A stretch of DNA of 7,518 bases, from NCBI GenBank assembly GCA_937907585.1, contig CALCVH010000021.1:1-7518 (forward strand), given 5' to 3'. This document shows, piece by piece, positions 1 to 5,823 of this stretch. Position 1 is the first letter of the stretch; every line of letters starts with the position of its first letter. The notes under the pieces are model-generated. The model was not told where the DNA came from. It saw only the letters and a program-made list of their open reading frames with translations, and made no database searches. Origin of the DNA: an uncultured Bacillota bacterium (GTDB taxonomy: Bacteria > Bacillota_I > Bacilli_A > Izemoplasmatales > UBA1188). The position numbers were made by a program, and so were the translations under genes.

Positions 1-122
1 TTTACAATATCAAGTTCTTCTTTTAATGGATTCTCAACATATTCACTACCCATATCGTGTATGATTTCATCATTATAATGATATATAGTAATCCACGCTT
101 CATCTAATTCTTTATTCATCAT
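1..122 (-). CDS. Hypothetical phage protein, 3' part cut by window edge
   Basis: The frame opens with two consecutive ATG codons at 122 and 119 and stays open to the left edge, giving about 40 residues: MMNKELDEAWITIYHYNDEI, continuing through DMGSEYVENPLKEELDIVK. GAGGTAG lies a few bases upstream inside the preceding gene and can serve either ATG. The visible part is acidic and soluble, with no family I can name. The overlap with the membrane-protein gene and the ribosome site match the style of the other genes. Confidence 0.65.
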   Translation of the reverse strand, partial: MMNKELDEAWITIYHYNDEIIHDMGSEYVENPLKEELDIV

Positions 123-345
123 CTTCTACCTCAATTTTTTCTTTTGTTTTTTTCTTATTTACCTTTGCTCCCAAGAAAGCAATACCTAATATTAAAGATA
201 CAGTTGCTACTGTGATTATTAATACTTGACTAGCAAATATAATTAAATCATCTTCATCTCTAATGATTATTAGCCGAACAACTAATAGTATCGATACTGC
301 CACTAATAACAAACCCATTAGTTTTAATAAAATCTTATCTATCAT
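112..345 (-). CDS. Small two-pass membrane protein (77 aa) with charged tail
   Basis: Two membrane segments are visible at about residues 8-28 and 34-59, separated by a short acidic turn (RDEDD). A charged cytoplasmic-type tail follows (KKKTKEKIEVEDDE). The hairpin topology and tail resemble small holins or membrane-anchoring proteins, but it sits in a replication-type cluster, so I do not call it a holin. The ribosome site GAGGTGG lies 6 bp before the ATG at 345. Its 3' end overlaps the next gene by 8-11 bp. It is probably translated together with the 89-aa membrane protein, and the two may act as a pair. Confidence 0.75.
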   Translation of the reverse strand: MIDKILLKLMGLLLVAVSILLVVRLIIIRDEDDLIIFASQVLIITVATVSLILGIAFLGAKVNKKKTKEKIEVEDDE

Positions 346-360
346 CTATTTCCACCTCTT

Positions 361-630
361 TCAATCTTCTAAACCTATGTGGAATAAAAAATAAAATAAT
401 TTATAAGTCCAAAATAATAAATTCCATAAAGGGCATATAATAATGCCGAGTATAAATATAATAATTCCACCTGCTAAATTTACATTGAACGCTTCGGCTA
501 ATTCCGATGGGGTTTCAACGAATCCAAATCCTTGCAATCTACCCCATACCATCATAACTAACCAAACAACATTCAAAACAATATATACTACTAAAGGAAT
601 TAACCACCAATATTTTAAAAAATCATTCAT
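361..630 (-). CDS. Small two-pass membrane protein (89 aa)
   Basis: Two hydrophobic segments are plain: roughly residues 8-29 (tryptophan-rich, WWLIPLVVYIVLNVVWLV) and 54-75 (IIIFILGIIICPLWNLLFW). A polar loop carries GFVETPSELAEAFNVNL between them. The C-terminus is aromatic-rich (YKLFYFLFH) and probably lies at the membrane surface. There is no cleavable signal peptide pattern. GAGGTGGGA before the ATG at 630 is a good ribosome site inside the preceding gene. It ends in TGA and is followed after 15 bp by a second small membrane protein. The function is unknown. Size and topology would allow a holin-like or envelope-acting role, but no lysis gene is nearby. Confidence 0.78.
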   Translation of the reverse strand: MNDFLKYWWLIPLVVYIVLNVVWLVMMVWGRLQGFGFVETPSELAEAFNVNLAGGIIIFILGIIICPLWNLLFWTYKLFYFLFHIGLED

Positions 631-633
631 TTT

Positions 634-792
634 CTATTCCCACCTCACAAACCATTTCTTATTGTATCTTGTTATTACAAGACTATCTTGATTATTAAAA
701 CCTACTTTTTTAATGTATTTCAACATTACATCTTTTGTATGGAATATTACTATGCTTGCACGCTTGATTTTCTCTATGTCTAGTTTTGGCAT
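634..792 (-). CDS. Hypothetical 52-aa phage protein
   Basis: The 52-residue product, MPKLDIEKIKRASIVIFHTK onward, ends SLVITRYNKKWFVRWE. It is basic, with no membrane segment and no family I recognise. The ATG at 792 overlaps the preceding gene by 13 bp. A strong AGGGGA lies about 12 bp upstream, farther than usual, so the start is less certain. A frame opening at 861 would add 23 residues that overlap the preceding coding region. The next gene starts 3 bp after its stop. Confidence 0.6.
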   Translation of the reverse strand: MPKLDIEKIKRASIVIFHTKDVMLKYIKKVGFNNQDSLVITRYNKKWFVRWE

Positions 793-1163
793 AATAATTT
801 TAATTCCCCTTTCTCGTTCATCTTTGCTACATAGATAAGTCCTTTTGAAGTTTTGATACAACCATACATATTTGATTCAATTTTTTCCTCATCTATCAAA
901 CAGTCACTTACATACTCATCCCAAGTATCTTTTGCAATAGAATAATTCATAAAATTATGAATATTAAATCCATCTTTACAATCCCAATAAAAGCAGTCAC
1001 ACAATTCTTCAATAGTATCAGCTTGTTTCAAAATACTTGTTTCAGCTACAAGGCTATATTTATTTATGTTTTTTCTATCAACTCTATAACAATAGTATTT
1101 TCCAAACTTTTCCTTCTTTAATGATATTACCTCATATATTCCATTTTCAGTTCTTACAAACAT
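780..1163 (-). CDS. Hypothetical 127-aa phage protein
   Basis: The product begins MFVRTENGIYEVISLKKEKF and ends MYGCIKTSKGLIYVAKMNEKGELKLLCQN. Both ends look like antiparallel beta strands, and the closing GLIYVAKMNEKGELKLL pattern recalls small phage proteins of unknown function. The middle (CDCFYWDCKDGFNIHNF) is rich in Cys, Asp and Phe but has no clear zinc spacing. I chose the ATG at 1163 because it is 1 bp after the preceding stop and has GGTGAG just upstream. An open frame continues to 1283 but would overlap the 80-aa gene by over 100 bp with a Met-rich, unlikely N-terminus. No function is assigned. Confidence 0.72.
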   Translation of the reverse strand: MFVRTENGIYEVISLKKEKFGKYYCYRVDRKNINKYSLVAETSILKQADTIEELCDCFYWDCKDGFNIHNFMNYSIAKDTWDEYVSDCLIDEEKIESNMYGCIKTSKGLIYVAKMNEKGELKLLCQN

Positions 1164-1164
1164 C

Positions 1165-1407
1165 TTACTCACCAACTTTCTTAATTCTACATACAAGCCA
1201 ACTAAACTTGATAAAAATAGGTTTACCCTCATCATCTTTACCATCATAGTCATAATAACCTTCATCATATATTTCACTTTCAAATGTGCCTGTTATTTTG
1301 GCTAAACTATCTAGTTCACTTTTAATGTATGTTTTTCTATTGTATTCAAAATCCATTATCTTTGGATTCTTTTCTAATTGTTCTTTGCAGTATTCTAATA
1401 ATGTCAT
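1165..1407 (-). CDS. Hypothetical 80-aa acidic phage protein
   Basis: I do not recognise a family. The 80-residue product starts MTLLEYCKEQLEKNPKIMDF, a predicted helix, followed by an acidic, tyrosine-rich middle (ESEIYDEGYYDYDGKDDEG). It ends with a strand IFIKFSWLVCRIKKVGE. There is no membrane segment. It starts 24 bp after the methyltransferase stop, the largest gap in the window, with an AAGGA-like ribosome site in that gap. It stops 1 bp before the next start. The tight fit and one-strand layout support it as a real gene. An overlapping frame across 1164-1283 gives a poor Met-rich peptide and is not used. Confidence 0.7.
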   Translation of the reverse strand: MTLLEYCKEQLEKNPKIMDFEYNRKTYIKSELDSLAKITGTFESEIYDEGYYDYDGKDDEGKPIFIKFSWLVCRIKKVGE

Positions 1408-1431
1408 TTTTTACATTCCTTTTTGTAATTT

Positions 1432-2400
1432 TTACATTAAATCTTCTATACTTAAATAGCCTTTTTCCTTTAGCTTTTTATCTTTTTGTGATACGCCATT
1501 TACTCTATCTACTGCTATTTGCCAATATTCAGGATTCAATTCAAAACCAATATAGTTTCTACCTAGTTCCTTACAAGCAACAGCTGTAGTTCCTGAACCC
1601 ATAAAGCAATCCAATACTACATCACCTTCTAAAGTTGAATTGATAATGTGATTTTTAACCAACTCTAAAGGTTTAATTGTAGGATGCTCGAATAGTTCCT
1701 TATCCGAAACATTACATTGACTTATGTAATATTTATGTTTTGTTTCAACAGTTCCATAAATTCTACAACCACTTTCACGTGCCATTACACAATATTCAGT
1801 ATCGCTTAAATATGTATTATTACACGTAGGTATAGGATTTGTTTTGTGCCAAGTTAATAAGTCAATAAAACAACCTTTATCATCAAAATAATCAATGATT
1901 TGTCTTAATTGTTCTTTGTTGCACCATATATATATATATATTTTCTTCATTATTCTACATAGTTCATCTAAAAGGTTATTTGTAAAACCCTTGCTAATAA
2001 AATATGTATTTTCTCTATTATCAACAGCGTTAGCTATAACTCTTAATCGTTCAGCTTCAGCATCTTTTCCGTTTTTCTCTACATAATCTAAATAGGCTTT
2101 TCTTTCAGGTGATAGATTCACATCAGTTTGATTTATTTGGCTGTGATAATTTCTTTTTTTAGTTCCAAAGCAACCACCACCTGAAGAATAACCTGTTCCA
2201 ACAGTTCTTTTAGTTATGTCAGTATCTAACGAATATATTTCCTTTTTAGATTTGTATTTTCTATTTGCTATTTCACTATGACCGTTTCCACCCATAGTAA
2301 ATTGATACGGTGGATCTATATAAACTAAATCAACACACTTATCAGGAAGTCTTTTTAAACCTTCATAGCAATCTTCGTTATATATTACGTTAAGTTCCAT
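1432..2400 (-). CDS. N6-adenine-type DNA methyltransferase (N6_N4_Mtase family)
   Basis: This 322-residue enzyme probably methylates adenine in DNA using S-adenosylmethionine. The catalytic motif IV, DPPY, is at residues 29-32. HPTIKPLELVKNHI (about 239-252) precedes motif I, DCFMGSGTT (about 264-272), and IGFELNPEYW follows. The order DPPY first and FxGxG later defines the beta class. Residues 33-110 are a long insertion with a glycine-rich stretch (GTGYSSGGGCFG) that may hold target recognition. IYIYIWCNKEQL and TWHKTNPIPTCNNTYLSD match phage enzymes of this family. No restriction gene is adjacent, so it is probably an orphan that protects or marks phage DNA. The ATG at 2400 forms TGATG with the upstream stop. 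A TTG one codon earlier has better spacing from an AGGAG site and is a possible alternative start. The target site cannot be read from the sequence. Confidence 0.92.
   Translation of the reverse strand: MELNVIYNEDCYEGLKRLPDKCVDLVYIDPPYQFTMGGNGHSEIANRKYKSKKEIYSLDTDITKRTVGTGYSSGGGCFGTKKRNYHSQINQTDVNLSPERKAYLDYVEKNGKDAEAERLRVIANAVDNRENTYFISKGFTNNLLDELCRIMKKIYIYIWCNKEQLRQIIDYFDDKGCFIDLLTWHKTNPIPTCNNTYLSDTEYCVMARESGCRIYGTVETKHKYYISQCNVSDKELFEHPTIKPLELVKNHIINSTLEGDVVLDCFMGSGTTAVACKELGRNYIGFELNPEYWQIAVDRVNGVSQKDKKLKEKGYLSIEDLM
1926..1941. repeat. (AT)8 dinucleotide repeat inside the methyltransferase gene
   Basis: Eight uninterrupted AT units encode Ile-Tyr-Ile-Tyr-Ile in the core of the methyltransferase, just before the conserved WCN. 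The gene is in frame with the present copy number. Loss or gain of one unit would shift the frame and truncate the enzyme before motif I. Such tracts can be slippage sites, but the encoded residues also fit the family consensus. Confidence 0.7.
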
Positions 2401-2630
2401 CAATACTTTTCTCCTAAATAATACTTTTTATATTTTACTTTTTCGCCATATCTATTAGTTGCACTTTCCCAAGTATCCTTTACATCATAGTCAAGTCTAA
2501 TTCTTCTAATGTATTCACTTAAACGACTGCAACCTAAATCTCTAAATGCTTGCAGTGTAGTGATAGAGCCAAAATTATTCATATAATCTAAAACTCTATC
2601 TTGCATTGTTCTCTTTTTAACTTGTTCCAT
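2400..2630 (-). CDS. Small helix-turn-helix phage protein
   Basis: The 76-residue product, taken from the ATG at 2630, reads MEQVKKRTMQDRVLDYMNNFGSI and so on. RVLDYMNNFGSITTLQAFRDLGCSRLSEYIRRIRLDYDV is a compact winged-helix-like DNA-binding unit: first helix, T-L-Q-A turn helix, then recognition helix. NRYGEKVKYKKYYL gives the beta wing. This matches a common phage helix-turn-helix family of about this size. A GTG at 2657 would add nine residues but would overlap the nuclease gene by 26 bp. The ATG has a perfect AGGAG with 6-bp spacing and sits 1 bp after the nuclease stop, so I prefer it. It joins the methyltransferase gene through a TGATG overlap. It may be a local regulator or a replication-associated DNA binder. 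Confidence 0.8.
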   Translation of the reverse strand: MEQVKKRTMQDRVLDYMNNFGSITTLQAFRDLGCSRLSEYIRRIRLDYDVKDTWESATNRYGEKVKYKKYYLGEKY

Positions 2631-2631
2631 T

Positions 2632-3240
2632 TTATTCTCCTTTTTTACATTCGCCACTGTAATTTTTCTTTAATTCTTCAACATAATTGCGATACCACTC
2701 ATTTTGTTGTTTTGTTAATTTTCCTGTATTAACTAACTTTAAGTGATATTTAAAATACCTTTCAGCATTTTTCTTAAACTCTCTCAATTCTTTAATTTCA
2801 TTTTTTTGTTCATCAATTTTAGCCTTGCGCTTATTAGCTATAGTGTTTGTGTTTTTAAAATCATAATCAACAAAACCATAAGCCTTTAGATATTTAATTT
2901 TTCTATATAAACATTTTTTAGCTATAGCTGAAAAACCATTATTGAAACAATAGCACTCTAATCGTGATTCGCTCCATCCTAGCATTGTGTTATGAATAAT
3001 ATCATCAACTCTAAAAGTAAATTGATTCCAACCTTTAGTTTCTATTACTTCAATTCTATCTTCATACTCAACTATGAAATCAGGCGTATAATCTCTTTTT
3101 CCAACAAGGTTGTGTATTTGACTAGGATGATACTTAAACTTTAAAATTTCGCCATTTTTATAACCTTCTTGAAGGTGTATGTAGTAATCTTTTTCTAGTT
3201 CACTATCAAACTCTATTCCTTCATAATTAACTTTTCCCAT
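2632..3240 (-). CDS. DUF1064-type PD-(D/E)XK nuclease
   Basis: This 202-residue protein begins with the DUF1064 pattern: YEGIEFDSELEKDYYIHLQEG (residues 6-26), a predicted helix carrying acidic residues, then KYHPSQIHNL. The catalytic core is visible as RDYTPDFIVEYEDRIEVIETKG: Asp54, then Glu67-Thr-Lys69, the D...ExK signature of PD-(D/E)XK nucleases. Such phage proteins are thought to cut branched or recombination DNA, or to replace RusA-type Holliday junction resolvases. After residue 130 the protein extends into a charged, probably coiled-coil helix (KRKAKIDEQKNEIKELREFK) beyond the usual DUF1064 core. It sits between the SSB cluster and the helix-turn-helix gene. Its last codons form the AGGAG site for the next gene. 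The nuclease fold is likely; the substrate is unknown. Confidence 0.75.
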   Translation of the reverse strand: MGKVNYEGIEFDSELEKDYYIHLQEGYKNGEILKFKYHPSQIHNLVGKRDYTPDFIVEYEDRIEVIETKGWNQFTFRVDDIIHNTMLGWSESRLECYCFNNGFSAIAKKCLYRKIKYLKAYGFVDYDFKNTNTIANKRKAKIDEQKNEIKELREFKKNAERYFKYHLKLVNTGKLTKQQNEWYRNYVEELKKNYSGECKKGE

Positions 3241-3241
3241 T

Positions 3242-3415
3242 TTACAAACCTAACCTTTTCATTTTTCTTCTTCTTAACAAATATTCATTTTTGCATTTTT
3301 CACTACAAAAGTAGATTCTTTTATTTTTAAAGCCTTCAGCTCTAATTGCATTTTTTTCAGTTTTGTTAGAAAACAGTATTAGACATTCAGGACACAGTAT
3401 TTTATTTTTTGTCAT
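3242..3415 (-). CDS. 57-aa zinc-binding (TRASH/zinc-ribbon-like) protein
   Basis: This small gene fills the space between the third OB-fold gene and the DUF1064 gene. The product starts MTKNKILCPECLILF and contains IYFCSEKCKNEYLLRRRKMK. The paired Cys-x2-Cys (residues 8 and 11) and Cys-x3-Cys (residues 37 and 41) form a plausible zinc site; the second pair, with FCSEKCKNEY, closely resembles TRASH/YHS-type treble-clef domains. The C-terminus is strongly basic, which would suit nucleic acid binding. An AAGGA site lies 6 bp before the ATG, inside the preceding gene, which it overlaps by 14 bp. It ends 1 bp before the next start. Tight fit, ribosome site and cysteine spacing support a real gene. 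The zinc binding and the function are inferred. Confidence 0.75.
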   Translation of the reverse strand: MTKNKILCPECLILFSNKTEKNAIRAEGFKNKRIYFCSEKCKNEYLLRRRKMKRLGL

Positions 3416-3767
3416 TTTTCATCCTTTCTAAAACTTTTTTAGGATTAAACATTTCAAGTAATTCGCTTGATTTTATGTAATATTGATTACTTGTTTTAGG
3501 CGCTTTATACATTAAATCTTTAACAACGAAATAATTTGTCACATTATCTAGTCTTATATATTTAGAAGTGATTTCAACATAATAGCCAACTTGCAAGTTA
3601 GCATATACCTTTGTAGCCATATCATCGTATGCTCTAAAAGGTATCGTTCTTGCTATTCCATCATCATTTTCAACGCTAACATAGAAATCAAACTTTAATC
3701 TTCCATCTTTGTTTTGGTTATAAGCTGCTTTGAGTTCTACATAGCCACTAAAAACACAAACGTTCAT
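3402..3767 (-). CDS. Third SSB-like OB-fold protein
   Basis: This 121-residue protein follows the SSB strand pattern. MNVCVFSGYVELKAAYN corresponds to the first strand and glycine. LKFDFYVSVENDDG matches the FxLAV strand, TIPFRAYDDMATKVYANLQVGYYVEITSKY corresponds to the F-x-x-x-x-x-x-x-A...G-x-x-V-x-V region, and NYFVVKDLMYKAP to the last strand. The usual tryptophan of the W-N/W-G segment is absent; Ala-Tyr occupies that place. There is no acidic tail; the end is basic (KKVLERMKNDKK), so it probably does not recruit SSB partners. It starts at the TAATG junction with the preceding SSB-like gene and overlaps the zinc-binding small gene by 14 bp. It may be a paralogue specialised for annealing or regulation, or an unrelated OB-fold protein. 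Confidence 0.6.
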   Translation of the reverse strand: MNVCVFSGYVELKAAYNQNKDGRLKFDFYVSVENDDGIARTIPFRAYDDMATKVYANLQVGYYVEITSKYIRLDNVTNYFVVKDLMYKAPKTSNQYYIKSSELLEMFNPKKVLERMKNDKK

Positions 3768-4228
3768 TAATCACCAAAAGGATTATTACCTGGTTTATAT
3801 TCTTCTTTTTGTCGGCTATTGTCAGTATTTTTTACACTCTCACTTGTAAATATTTGCTGTTCTACATTCTTATCAGCACTCTTTAGAATAAGATTTAATG
3901 TCGCTACATAGATCCTGTTCTTTGTGTAGTAATGCTTAACCCTTTCTTGTTTCATTGTTTCTTTATTTACTTCAATTTTTTCTTCACATACTTGCTTTTG
4001 TTGAAATCTACCTCTAACCAATAGCGTATCGCCATTATTTAACTTAATAGAATCAGCGTATGTAAATGCAGGCATCCCTTCAGCGATAATACAATTGAAT
4101 TGTGTTATATCATCTTGCGGTGAATTATTGCTTGCTAATCGAAATAAAATATATCTTGAACCATTTTTAAAGGTATCTTTGATTACTTCGTGTGTCACTG
4201 TGCCTAATACTTCGATAAAAATATCCAT
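3767..4228 (-). CDS. Second SSB-like OB-fold protein
   Basis: This 153-residue protein looks like a divergent single-stranded DNA-binding protein. Its start, MDIFIEVLGTVTHEVIKDTF, fits the first OB strand and glycine. SRYILFRLASNN fits the strand that precedes the acidic/aromatic segment, TQFNCIIAEG replaces the usual FxxcvxW part, and NNGDTLLVRGRFQQKQ matches the SSB pattern GxxVxVxGRxxxR. Residues 79-101 add a K/E-rich insertion before a last strand, NRIYVATLNLIL. The tail is disordered and ends NNPFGD, which recalls the DDDIPF tip but lacks the terminal Pro-Phe, so partner docking may be absent or changed. An AGGAG motif overlapping the ssb stop codon serves as the ribosome binding site. 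It meets the next gene by a 1-bp TAATG overlap. The OB fold is fairly clear; ssDNA binding is inferred. Confidence 0.65.
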   Translation of the reverse strand: MDIFIEVLGTVTHEVIKDTFKNGSRYILFRLASNNSPQDDITQFNCIIAEGMPAFTYADSIKLNNGDTLLVRGRFQQKQVCEEKIEVNKETMKQERVKHYYTKNRIYVATLNLILKSADKNVEQQIFTSESVKNTDNSRQKEEYKPGNNPFGD

Positions 4229-4236
4229 TTTATCTC

Positions 4237-4683
4237 CTAGAATGGTAAGTCATCATCTTCTACTTGTTGTTCTACGCTTGAAAATGAATTTTGTTTATCT
4301 TCTTGTTTAGTGTTTTGATTTTGCGAAACTTTTTGATTAAAATTTTTTTCGCTTTCATTTATTCTATCTTCATTCTTTGTTGCATTTGGTTTTGAAATAA
4401 TTTCTACACTAACAACATTGATGAAATATTTTTCACCTGCGAATGAACCATCTTCATTTTTCTTTTGGTAAATATCAATTGCACCTTCTACATAAACCTT
4501 TGCGCCCTTATTAGTATAACCTCTCATAAAATCAGCTGTCTTATTCCAACAAGTGCAATCGAAGAATAATGTCTTATCCTTGATACCATTTACTGCTAAT
4601 CTAAAAGAACCCTTTGTGTTCTCTCCTACTTCTTTAACTTCTACATCCTTAACTAAATTACCTACTAAAAATACCTTATTCAT
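4237..4683 (-). CDS. ssb: Single-stranded DNA-binding protein (SSB)
   Basis: This 148-residue protein has the standard bacterial SSB layout. The OB fold spans roughly residues 1-97: MNKVFLVGNLVKDVEVKEV, SFRLAVNGIKD, then the conserved FFDCTCWNKTADF segment and GAKVYVEGAIDIYQKKNEDG. A disordered N/Q/K/E/S-rich linker covers residues 98-137. The acidic tip DDDLPF at the very C-terminus is the docking tail that recruits replication and repair proteins. It coats single-stranded DNA during phage replication, probably as a tetramer as in other SSBs. A GGAG site lies just before the ATG, and the start overlaps the 65-aa gene by 8 bp. Two more OB-fold-like genes follow immediately. Confidence 0.95.
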   Translation of the reverse strand: MNKVFLVGNLVKDVEVKEVGENTKGSFRLAVNGIKDKTLFFDCTCWNKTADFMRGYTNKGAKVYVEGAIDIYQKKNEDGSFAGEKYFINVVSVEIISKPNATKNEDRINESEKNFNQKVSQNQNTKQEDKQNSFSSVEQQVEDDDLPF

Positions 4684-4873
4684 TTTTGTTCTCCTCTAAT
4701 CTTTTTAATTTTTTCATTTTAATATTTGTAATTTTTCCTTCCATTGTTGCTATTGTAGCTGTGCCATTTTTACAATAACCGCTAATATGTGTGTATGGTG
4801 TTGATGCTATTCCTTCAGGCATAGCATATTCAACTTCTATCTCACATTCAACTTTAAACCTTGTTTTTGCCAT
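4676..4873 (-). CDS. Hypothetical 65-aa phage protein
   Basis: I do not recognise a family. The 65-residue product begins MAKTRFKVECEIEVEYAMPE, which looks like an amphipathic beta strand. A central GYCKNGTATIATMEGKITNI (predicted beta) follows, then a strongly basic helix KMKKLKRLEENKNE. It has one cysteine and no membrane segment. The start at 4873 is well supported by an AGGAG site 6 bp upstream, inside the end of the clamp gene, whose stop is 1 bp away. It overlaps the ssb gene by 8 bp. Position between clamp and SSB suggests a replication accessory role, but nothing in the sequence proves it. Confidence 0.8.
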   Translation of the reverse strand: MAKTRFKVECEIEVEYAMPEGIASTPYTHISGYCKNGTATIATMEGKITNIKMKKLKRLEENKNE

Positions 4874-4874
4874 T

Positions 4875-5819
4875 TTATTCTCCTTGTTTTACTATTTGCA
4901 TAATTAATATGTTATCATTGATAAAAATGAAATTTTGGCTAAATCCTATCTTGATAAAGAATCCGCTTTCTAAATCTTTTTCTTCAATAACGCTTATTGC
5001 TGTCTTTAGATATTCACAAGATACTCTAGCGCCTTTTTCAATTTCTATCTTTGTATCATTTTGTTTTACAACGCTAATATTACCTTCAATTTCGATTAAG
5101 TCATTATTGAAAGCGATAATGTCATTCTTTTCATCGCTTGTATATTTCAATAAATCTTTTACATCTTCAGGTGTAATTAATAGCGTATCAATTATAGGGT
5201 ATGTAAACAATTTTTCAGTTTTAGGATAATCTCCTGAAAGTAATCTACCTATATAAGTTGTTTCACCTATAACACATTTAGCCTTGTTAGTATTAAACTC
5301 TATTTCGATAATTTCTTCGTTATCACCTTCAAGTGCAGCTACAAACTCACTTGATAATGTCACATTGAAATCATCTTCATTTTCATCTTGAATAATATTC
5401 TTTTCTCTAAAAAGCATAAATGTATTTGTTGCTATAACATAGTTCTTCGAAATATTAACGCCTTGTAATATTGCTTTGTTAGTATTCTTTGAAACAAACG
5501 CTATAGCCTTCTTTAAAGTTCCTAATTTACATTTTGCTTTATGTGAGTTAGCAACTTCTTTGATTTGTGTTAAATCAGTTTCACTCCATAAACTTACTGC
5601 TGTTTTAATTTTAGCTGTTATTCCATTTTCACTTGCTTTAACGATATTACCATCTAAAACAATTTTAGGATTCTTAAACTTTGTTAGGATCTTCATTCCC
5701 TTTTCATCTAAAGCAAATGTTTCACTAATATTTACATTGCTGAATGTAAAAACTGTTTGCATATTATCAGTTTGAATTAATACGCCATCTTTAAAATAAT
5801 TTGTATGATTAATTTTCAT
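4875..5819 (-). CDS. dnaN-like: Divergent DNA polymerase III beta sliding clamp (DnaN-like)
   Basis: This 314-residue protein resembles bacterial beta clamps, which encircle DNA as a dimer and tether the polymerase. The middle domain start is recognisable at residues 101-140: LKKAIAFVSKNTNKAILQGV, followed by YVIATNTFMLFRE, matching the clamp pattern of an LKK helix, vLqGV-like strand and ATDGHRL-like segment. The strongest landmark is residues 183-200, where VIGETTYIGRLLSGDYPK matches the sRLieGxYPd motif. ITPEDVKDLLKY (215-226) fits the third-domain helix. Bacterial clamps are about 370 residues, so this one is short, mainly in domain 1. The C-terminus IMQIVKQGE replaces the usual MPxR ending, so the partner pocket may differ. 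The gene lies between the putative loader and the SSB genes. No polymerase gene is in the window, so the clamp probably serves a host or distant polymerase. Confidence 0.75.
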   Translation of the reverse strand: MKINHTNYFKDGVLIQTDNMQTVFTFSNVNISETFALDEKGMKILTKFKNPKIVLDGNIVKASENGITAKIKTAVSLWSETDLTQIKEVANSHKAKCKLGTLKKAIAFVSKNTNKAILQGVNISKNYVIATNTFMLFREKNIIQDENEDDFNVTLSSEFVAALEGDNEEIIEIEFNTNKAKCVIGETTYIGRLLSGDYPKTEKLFTYPIIDTLLITPEDVKDLLKYTSDEKNDIIAFNNDLIEIEGNISVVKQNDTKIEIEKGARVSCEYLKTAISVIEEKDLESGFFIKIGFSQNFIFINDNILIMQIVKQGE

Positions 5820-5823
5820 ATTC

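Noticed and set aside
112..345. Definite holin call
   Set aside because: Topology fits, but no endolysin or late genes are in view and many small phage membrane proteins share this layout.
443..691. Plus-strand open frame of 82 codons
   Set aside because: It lies opposite well-supported minus-strand genes, has no ribosome site and has the composition expected of an antisense shadow. The same applies to the other plus-strand frames (for example 1037-1249, 1329-1589, 4861-5229, 5476-5775, 6753-6962, 7271-7462).
793..861. N-terminal extension of the 52-aa gene
   Set aside because: It overlaps the end of the preceding gene and adds a Cys/Arg-rich segment unlike the rest. The ATG at 792 is more plausible.
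1164..1283. N-terminal extension of the 127-aa gene
   Set aside because: It gives a Met-rich, low-quality peptide entirely overlapping the 80-aa gene. The ATG at 1163 fits the tight gene spacing better.
2631..2657. GTG start for the helix-turn-helix gene
   Set aside because: It would overlap the nuclease gene by 26 bp, and the AGGAG site is correctly spaced only for the ATG at 2630.
3992..5640. Scattered TTGCTT hexamers outside the initiator gene (for example 3992, 4128, 5471)
   Set aside because: They are isolated and without register, as expected by chance in AT-rich coding DNA. Only the 6731-6810 set is periodic.
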